This document shows, one piece after another, positions 58,826-64,000 of a stretch of 64,000 nucleotides of DNA (position 1 is its first letter; each line of letters starts with the position of its first letter). The stretch is from positions 1,426,001-1,490,000 of the forward strand of contig NC_079235.1 in NCBI RefSeq assembly GCF_028502605.1, read 5' to 3'. Position numbers and translations under genes: made by a program. The DNA is from Trichoderma breve (taxonomy: Eukaryota > Ascomycota > Sordariomycetes > Hypocreales > Hypocreaceae). The notes under the pieces were generated by a model. It worked only from the letters and a program-made list of their open reading frames with translations. It searched no databases and had not been told where the DNA came from.

Positions 58826-59586
58826 GGAGAAAAGAGCATTAAGCAAATCTGGAAAACATCCACGCGTCTGCTCTGCGTGACTACTACTACTGGCTATTGG
58901 ATACGGGATAGACTCGAAGCAGAGGGCCTTTGGAGTTTTGATATCCATGGATACTGTACTACTACTATTTCTTTCTTTTCTTTCAGAGATACAAGAGAGG
59001 AGAACGAAAAAGGGAAAATGAACCCCCAGGGCTGCTTGCTTTGCAGTTGCTTTTCTTTTATTTTGCAGCTCTGGGGCAGGTTGGCTATTGGGCTGGCTGA
59101 CTGGCTTTTACATAAAGACGATGATACAACCAGCATCCCGAGGAAAACGGGAATTTGGCGTTGGGTGGAAAACGAATCTTTGCATCTTGACTTTTATTCA
59201 TTCTTTTGCTTTAGGTTAATGAAATCTATATGTATAAAGCAAGGACATTTCTTCTTATTTTTATTATTCAGCTCCATTGTGCCGTCTACTGTTGTATGAA
59301 ATGCTCTTGATATTACGCAATTGTCACCTTGTTTTGCTCTTGACGCGTGGTCGACGAAAAAAGGGCGATTAACTCTCCCAATAAGTATAATAGTAAGAAT
59401 AACGAAACGCCATGCCGTGCCATCTATGCCAATCCGCAAGCTATATACAAAGACGCCTGAATACACATAGGATATGTAAAAAGCCGCGTCAAGTGCATCC
59501 ACATTATCGTATCCATGTCTTTTTTCCATAAGACACTCCCAACTCGATCAAATATTCAACAAAAGTCCCTTCAACGCTTGACAAAA
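58826..59586. other. convergent intergenic region
   Basis: About 760 bases between the 3' ends of sgf11 and the cyclophilin gene, AT-rich from 59200. A 140-codon ORF at 58877..59299 has no signature. No gene is supported. Confidence 0.5.
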
Positions 59587-60170
59587 TCAAAGCTCCTCCT
59601 CATCCTCCACCACCCTCGCCTTGAAAATCTTCACCTCCTCAACCGGCCTATCCTCCGGCCCCGTCGGCACCATGCCCATCCTCTTCACGACCCCCAGCCC
59701 ACTCTTGACCCTTCCAAAAATAGTGTGCTTCCCATCAAGCCAGGGCGTCGGCGCAAGCGTGATAAAGAACTGCGACCCGTTGGTGTTGGGCCCGGCGTTT
59801 GCCATGCTGAGGATGCCCGCGCCGGAGTGCTTTAGGCTCGGGTCGATCTCGTCCTCGAACTTGTCGCCGTAGATGGAGGAGCCGCCGCGGCCGGTTCCCG
59901 TGGGGTCGCCGCCCTGGACCATGAAGTCGGGGATGACGCGGTGGAAGATTGTGGATGCGTAGTAGCCGCGGGAGACGAGGGTGGCGAAGTTCTTGCAGGT
60001 TTTGGGGGCGTGGGACGTGTAGAGCTCGAGGGTGATGGTGCCCTTTTTAATCGAGAATTAGTAGCTGTAATTTTTTTTTGACTGTGGTTTGGGAATATTG
60101 TTTGAGGTAAGGAGGGATTGTGAAGGGGTGGTTTTACCATTGAGGTTTCTAGAACGACGTTTGTAGTCAT
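59587..60170 (-). CDS. cyp1: peptidyl-prolyl cis-trans isomerase, PPIL1/Cyp1 type
   Basis: Two exons, 60138..60170 and 59587..60042, give 162 aa. The first coding exon is 33 nt ([11 protein letters not shown]); the intron is 95 nt. The whole protein is a compact cyclophilin: [20 protein letters not shown], then [20 protein letters not shown] (catalytic Arg in FHR, FMVQGGD), [20 protein letters not shown] (NGSQFF), [12 protein letters not shown], and [11 protein letters not shown] near the end. The short N terminus and missing internal insert place it in the PPIL1 group, which in animals and fission yeast joins the spliceosome through SKIP/Prp45. Cyclosporin-binding Trp is present (PTPWLDGKH). 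Intracellular, no signal peptide. The end is acidic (VVEDEEEL). Confidence 0.96.
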
Positions 60171-60728
60171 GATTGGCGAGATTGGCCTTTTCAGGGACGT
60201 TGATTGTGGGATTTGGAGAATTGGGATATGGAGGATTAGATGTTGGTTGTCACTGCGGGACGAGGCTGCGATGCTTGGTGCTGGCGAGCTTGGTGTGTTA
60301 TCGCTATCGTGGCGCGCTATTGGCTGCCTTGTCTCGGCGCTGCAGCGACGGCCGATTAGTGGCGTCTCTTCTGAAACCCACTGTATTTTCACGACTGACT
60401 GTCTAGGTGGACGTGCTCTTCTACTGAATCTATTGATGTTTTATAGAGGGCAAGATTTCGAGCTCTTGCTTCTCATTCTTTCATTTCCGTGCTAGCACGA
60501 TTCACAGCCATTCCTTCTCATAATTTTTACTTTTTTCCCAACTGCATCAGACTAGATCGATTCATCGTGTCGCACCATCTGGGACCTGAAATGTTCTGCC
60601 TGTCGCAGCCAACGTCATAAGCAGCCTTGTCAACAGACCACGTTTCGCCTGCTGGGGCATGTCCACGAAATATCTCCAGCAGCCAGCCTTCTGATCTTCA
60701 TACAGTAGCTGCATCTGACACATAAACG
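60171..60728. promoter_or_regulatory. divergent promoter region cyclophilin / signal peptide peptidase
   Basis: About 560 bases between two start codons. No gene is seen. Confidence 0.45.
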
Positions 60729-62535
60729 ATGGCTGCCACCAACGTCACCCTAATGGAGGGTTTGGACAGCCTCAACGTCACATTAAACACCACAGCATCT
60801 GCCGCCTCTCCTACTTCACTACTGGATACCCTGCAAGATGTGAGCTTCCTCCTGCTAGAGCTGAAGCTCGTCAGCGGCGCCATGGGAATCATCTATCTCG
60901 GAGCGCATGGCTCTCTACGCCGTCCACCATCTGCAGCTGTCTCAAAGGACAAGAAACGCCGGAAGCAGGACGATGAGACGTTCAGCCAGGGACTGGAGCT
61001 CTCTGACGCCATCCTGTTTCCCATCATGGCTGCCTGTGTTTTGGTTGGGCTTTACTACCTTATTCAGTGGCTCCAGGACCCAGCAATCATTAACAAGATT
61101 CTTCGCTCGTACATGACCACCATGTCCATGGCGAGCTTGCTGACGTTTTATGCACATGGGATTCAAGTGCTGACATCGTTTGTGTTCCCCCGTTTCTGGC
61201 GTGGGAGAGACGGAAAGCTTCGAAGAGTTGATCAGGCCAAAAGGACCGTTGCGGTTTGTGATGACGCGGGCAACGAAGTTGAGAGCCTCGACGCTGGTAA
61301 GGCGAATCCGCTTCCTGGCGCCTTGGGATTCTTTACGCCAGTGGCGTGGCTGCAGCACAAGGCCTGGAACCTGAGGGATCTCCTGACGAGGCACTGGCTG
61401 CTGGAGATGTTTGTGCATGGAATGGGTAAAGAGACAGCGCACGTCAAGTTCGCGCACATGATGGCACTGTTGATGGCTGTGGTAACGGCGATTGTGTACT
61501 TTGCGACCTCGTGGCCGTTCCTGTCCAATATGCTAGGCTACGGCATGTGTTACGGGTCGTTTCTGATTCTTTCGCCTACGGATTTCCTCACTGGATCGCT
61601 CGTGTTGTGGGGTCTCTTCTTCTATGACATCTTCATGGTGTTCTATACGTGAGTTGCTTTTCTCGAATGTCTATGCACACCGATAGACTAACGAATCTTT
61701 TTGTAGTCCTTATATGGTGACTGTGGCGACGACTCTTGACGTACCAATCAAGCTCACATACGAGGCAGCATCTAGGAAGAGCATCCTTGGCCTCGGAGAT
61801 ATTGTGATCCCTGGAATGGTCATTGGCTGGGCACTTCGACTTGATCTATGGATCCACTATTATCGGAAGATCAGATATGAATCCACTGACTTGAAGATTA
61901 TCGAGAAGGACTCCAGCTCTGGGGAATCGATCACGCGAAGTGAGACGAAGCACAGGGAGGTTAAGACCCCATATGTCGATGTTAAAGGAAACTGGGGAGA
62001 ACGCATCTGGACTCGTCAAGCTTTTGGGCTTGTTAGTTCACAAACCCTCCCTGCTGAGGTTGCCGCGTCAAGGTTCCCCAAGACGTACTTTTACGCCTCC
62101 ATGGTGGGATATTTTTTGGGAATGCTAGTTACGTTGGCCATGCTGCTCATCTTTAAGCATGGACAGCCAGCGTTGCTATATCTAGTGCCGGGAGTGCTTG
62201 GGTCTTTGCTGCTTACAAGTTTGGTGCGGGGGGAGTTTAAAGAACTGTGGATGTACACTGAGGATGGAAGCCTAGACACAGTAGACGTGGTGGTTGACCT
62301 AGACGGGGACGGCAAGGCAATCAAGACGATTGGCAAGCTGGAAGACGGCGTGGTAGACACGACCAAGGACGAGAAGAAGAAAGACGAAGAGAAGAAGGAT
62401 GACGAAAAGGAAAAGGACAAGAGTAAGGAGAAGAGTACGGCAGCGGGACAGACTGGCAGGAAAGGGCACAAGGTGTTTTCCTTTTCACTAGAGGCGCCAT
62501 CTGAGGGAGCAGAGGAAAAAGATCATGACGAGTAA
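60729..62535 (+). CDS. signal peptide peptidase (intramembrane aspartyl protease)
   Basis: Exons 60729..61648 and 61707..62535 (58-nt intron) give 582 aa. The presenilin-type active-site motifs are present: YD with Asp300 (LFFYDIFMVFYT), GxGD with Asp338 (ILGLGDIVIPGM) and PAL at 461-463. About nine transmembrane helices can be traced. The lumenal N terminus has three N-glycosylation sequons (NVT, NVT, NTT). A charged loop of ~75 residues (FWRGRDGKLRRVDQAKR) lies between helices 3 and 4, longer than in animal SPP. The C-terminal ~90 residues are a highly charged Lys/Asp/Glu cytosolic tail (KKKDEEKKDDEKEKDKSKE). The enzyme cleaves leftover signal peptides and some tail-anchored proteins in the ER membrane; Aspergillus SppA supports hypoxia adaptation with the Dsc complex. 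Confidence 0.95.
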
Positions 62536-62876
62536 GGGATGCTGGTAAAATGGGTCATGGTTATATAAAGATAGCATTAGATAAACGAATAAAAAATGGT
62601 ACGGTACATCGTGTCTGTCTACTTTATGACGGAAGCATCTGTTAAACGGATAGGTATATGTAGACTTACACAAATCGAGAAGACATCAGTCAGTCGCATG
62701 GAAATAAGAAGAGATAATAAAGATTTCTTTCGTATCTAGTAGATGTAACCATCTTGTTTAGCAATTGCAATCCCGCTTGTCCTGTCCATCTCTTGTCATG
62801 ATGCATTCATCTATCCCATCTCTTTTGTATTCCATCTTAATTCATAAAACATGGCATGTCCAATCATCCCAGAAAT
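62536..62876. other. convergent intergenic region
   Basis: About 340 AT-rich bases between the 3' ends of the SPP and PPTase genes. No gene is seen. Confidence 0.5.
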
Positions 62877-63853
62877 TCACTCGCCCAACTCCTCCAACAA
62901 TCCCTCCGCACTCTCCAGCGTCTCCTCCAAATCCAAACTCTGCGGCTCCGGAACATCCAGCCTCTCTCCCTTCTCTCCCCTCCTCACCACCGTGCTAATC
63001 ATGTACTCGTTTCCAAGCGCCCAGTCCAACTTCACATCAACATCCGTCAGCTTTTCGCCCTTGAACCACACCTCGAGCGTCTTATCCGCTCCCTCAGGCG
63101 GCGTTTCTCCCGGCGGCGCAAAGTAGCGCATCTCCAGGTCGTGCAGCCACGGAGCGAGGAGAGCTTCACCCGTCATCTTGACGTAGGCCTCGCGAAGACA
63201 CCAGTTTGCGTAGAAGTAGTCGAGCAGCTTCTGGGGCTGGTGCAACGGGAACGGCAGGCCGCGCATGCGACTGACCTCGAGCGGGCTGAGGACCTCGGAG
63301 TGCATGCCGATGAAGGAAGGCCAGCCCTGGGTCTGGATGTGCTTGACATCGCGGTCGCGGCGCTCGCCGGGGCAGACAATATCAGTACCAATAGCGACTC
63401 CCACGGGGGGTTGATAGGCGCCGAAGAGGACGACGACGCCGTGCTGGTGGGTGACGTTGAAGAGGAGCGGCTCTTCGCCTGAGGGGAGGAGGAAGACGGG
63501 CTTTGTGCGGGCGTCGCGCACGGCGGTGGCGGAGCGGAAGGGGACGCGGCAATAGCGGGAGATGGCGAGGCGTTTGAGGAGGGCGGATGCGAGGGAGAGC
63601 TTTGCGTCCTTGACGAAGTAGTATTTGAGGACGGCGGCTTGTTCCTCTGGGGAGAGCAGGGCGAGGGCGCGCTGGGCCTGGATTCAGTATGTCAGTATGA
63701 GCTGGGAGGGTGATTGATTTGTTTATGTAAGGATAACGAGGCGGAATGAGAAGATGAAAGACGTACGTATTTGGGTAGATCCTTGGTGTTGCTGGCTTCG
63801 GGCCAGAGACTGCGCGTGTCGAGAGCCCAGAGGAAGACGTTGGGATGAGCCAT
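62877..63853 (-). CDS. 4'-phosphopantetheinyl transferase (Sfp/NpgA type)
   Basis: Exons 63767..63853 and 62877..63677 (89-nt intron, donor GTACGT) give 295 aa. The N-terminal domain contains LSPEEQAAVLKYYFVKDAKL and ALLKRLAISRYCRVPF. The Mg2+/CoA site is GTDIVCPGERR with Asp128; the second motif WCLREAYVKMTGEAL has Glu192 and Lys196. FNVTHQHGVVVL is the conserved middle block (FNVSHQ in homologs). The enzyme moves the phosphopantetheine arm of CoA onto carrier domains of polyketide synthases, nonribosomal peptide synthetases and the lysine-pathway alpha-aminoadipate reductase. In Trichoderma and Aspergillus a single Sfp-type enzyme (Ppt1/NpgA) serves all of them, so it is needed for secondary metabolites, pigments and lysine. 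Length is a little shorter than NpgA (344 aa). No biosynthetic cluster is adjacent in this window. Confidence 0.95.
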
Positions 63854-64000
63854 GGCGGGCTTCGTTCGTTCTATATCTCAGTTCCCGACTTTGCCCTTTT
63901 CAAACGTTTATATATAGTTCAATGAAGTAAATGAGAGTGAATATGAAGAAATCTAGACAGAAGAGAGACGAAGATACGGCTAGCCTCGATGTTGGGTATG
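63854..64000. promoter_or_regulatory. upstream region of the PPTase gene
   Basis: The final ~150 bases hold the start of the PPTase promoter and leader; a TATATATAG stretch lies at about 63908. Nothing else is visible before the window ends. Confidence 0.4.

Overview
The window is nuclear DNA of a filamentous ascomycete, most likely a sordariomycete of the order Hypocreales (Trichoderma or a close relative; this taxonomic step is inference). The evidence is gene architecture. Nearly every gene is split by one to three short GT-AG introns with a CTAAC/CTAAT-like branch site shortly before the acceptor, genes sit on both strands without operons, coding sequence favours C- or G-ending codons, and the gene set includes a CFEM GPI protein, a 2EXR protein, a fungal HSPA12-type Hsp70 and a thaumatin-like protein. 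I rebuilt 24 protein genes, one thaumatin-like gene interrupted by stop codons, and one intron-containing tRNA-Phe. In every spliced gene the exons sum to a multiple of three.

Layout. 0-5 kb: a membrane fatty-acid desaturase (-), a small four-exon hydrophilic protein (+), ribosomal protein eL14 (+). 5-15 kb, housekeeping: NAC alpha (+), mitochondrial ATP synthase subunit d (+), Ubc13 (-), and the GATOR2/SEA subunit Mtc5 (+). 15-30 kb, sparse: a D-2-hydroxyacid dehydrogenase (+), a 2EXR protein (-), a 4.75-kb gene-free stretch, an alpha/beta hydrolase (-), a small single-pass membrane protein (-). 29-40 kb: Gpi2 (+), a CFEM protein (+), a metallophosphoesterase (-), Med31 (+), Rpc11 (-), an ankyrin protein (+). 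40-48 kb: the interrupted thaumatin-like gene (-), an HSPA12-like Hsp70 (-), tRNA-Phe (+). 48-64 kb: an MFSD5-like transporter (+), a tail-anchored hexokinase (+), a Naa50-like acetyltransferase with a PIP box (-), SAGA subunit Sgf11 (+), a PPIL1-type cyclophilin (-), signal peptide peptidase (+), and a 4'-phosphopantetheinyl transferase (-).

The genes do not form a pathway cluster. Most are conserved cell-biology genes: translation, chromatin and transcription (Med31, Sgf11, Rpc11), ER and GPI biology (Gpi2, SPP), and ubiquitin. A few secreted or surface proteins lie between them.

The most notable observation is the thaumatin-like gene at 40.1-41.4 kb. It is intact from signal peptide to C-terminal hydrophobic tail, except that two tryptophan codons conserved in the family are TAG and one conserved cysteine codon is TAT. 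All three are a single G-to-A away from the expected codon. That pattern fits either mild RIP-type mutation or a gene whose UAG codons are rewritten to UGG by the A-to-I mRNA editing known from sexual development in Sordariomycetes. Also notable are a textbook PCNA-binding motif at the N terminus of the Naa50-like protein, a hexokinase with a separate exon for a C-terminal membrane anchor, and several 10-33-nt first coding exons.
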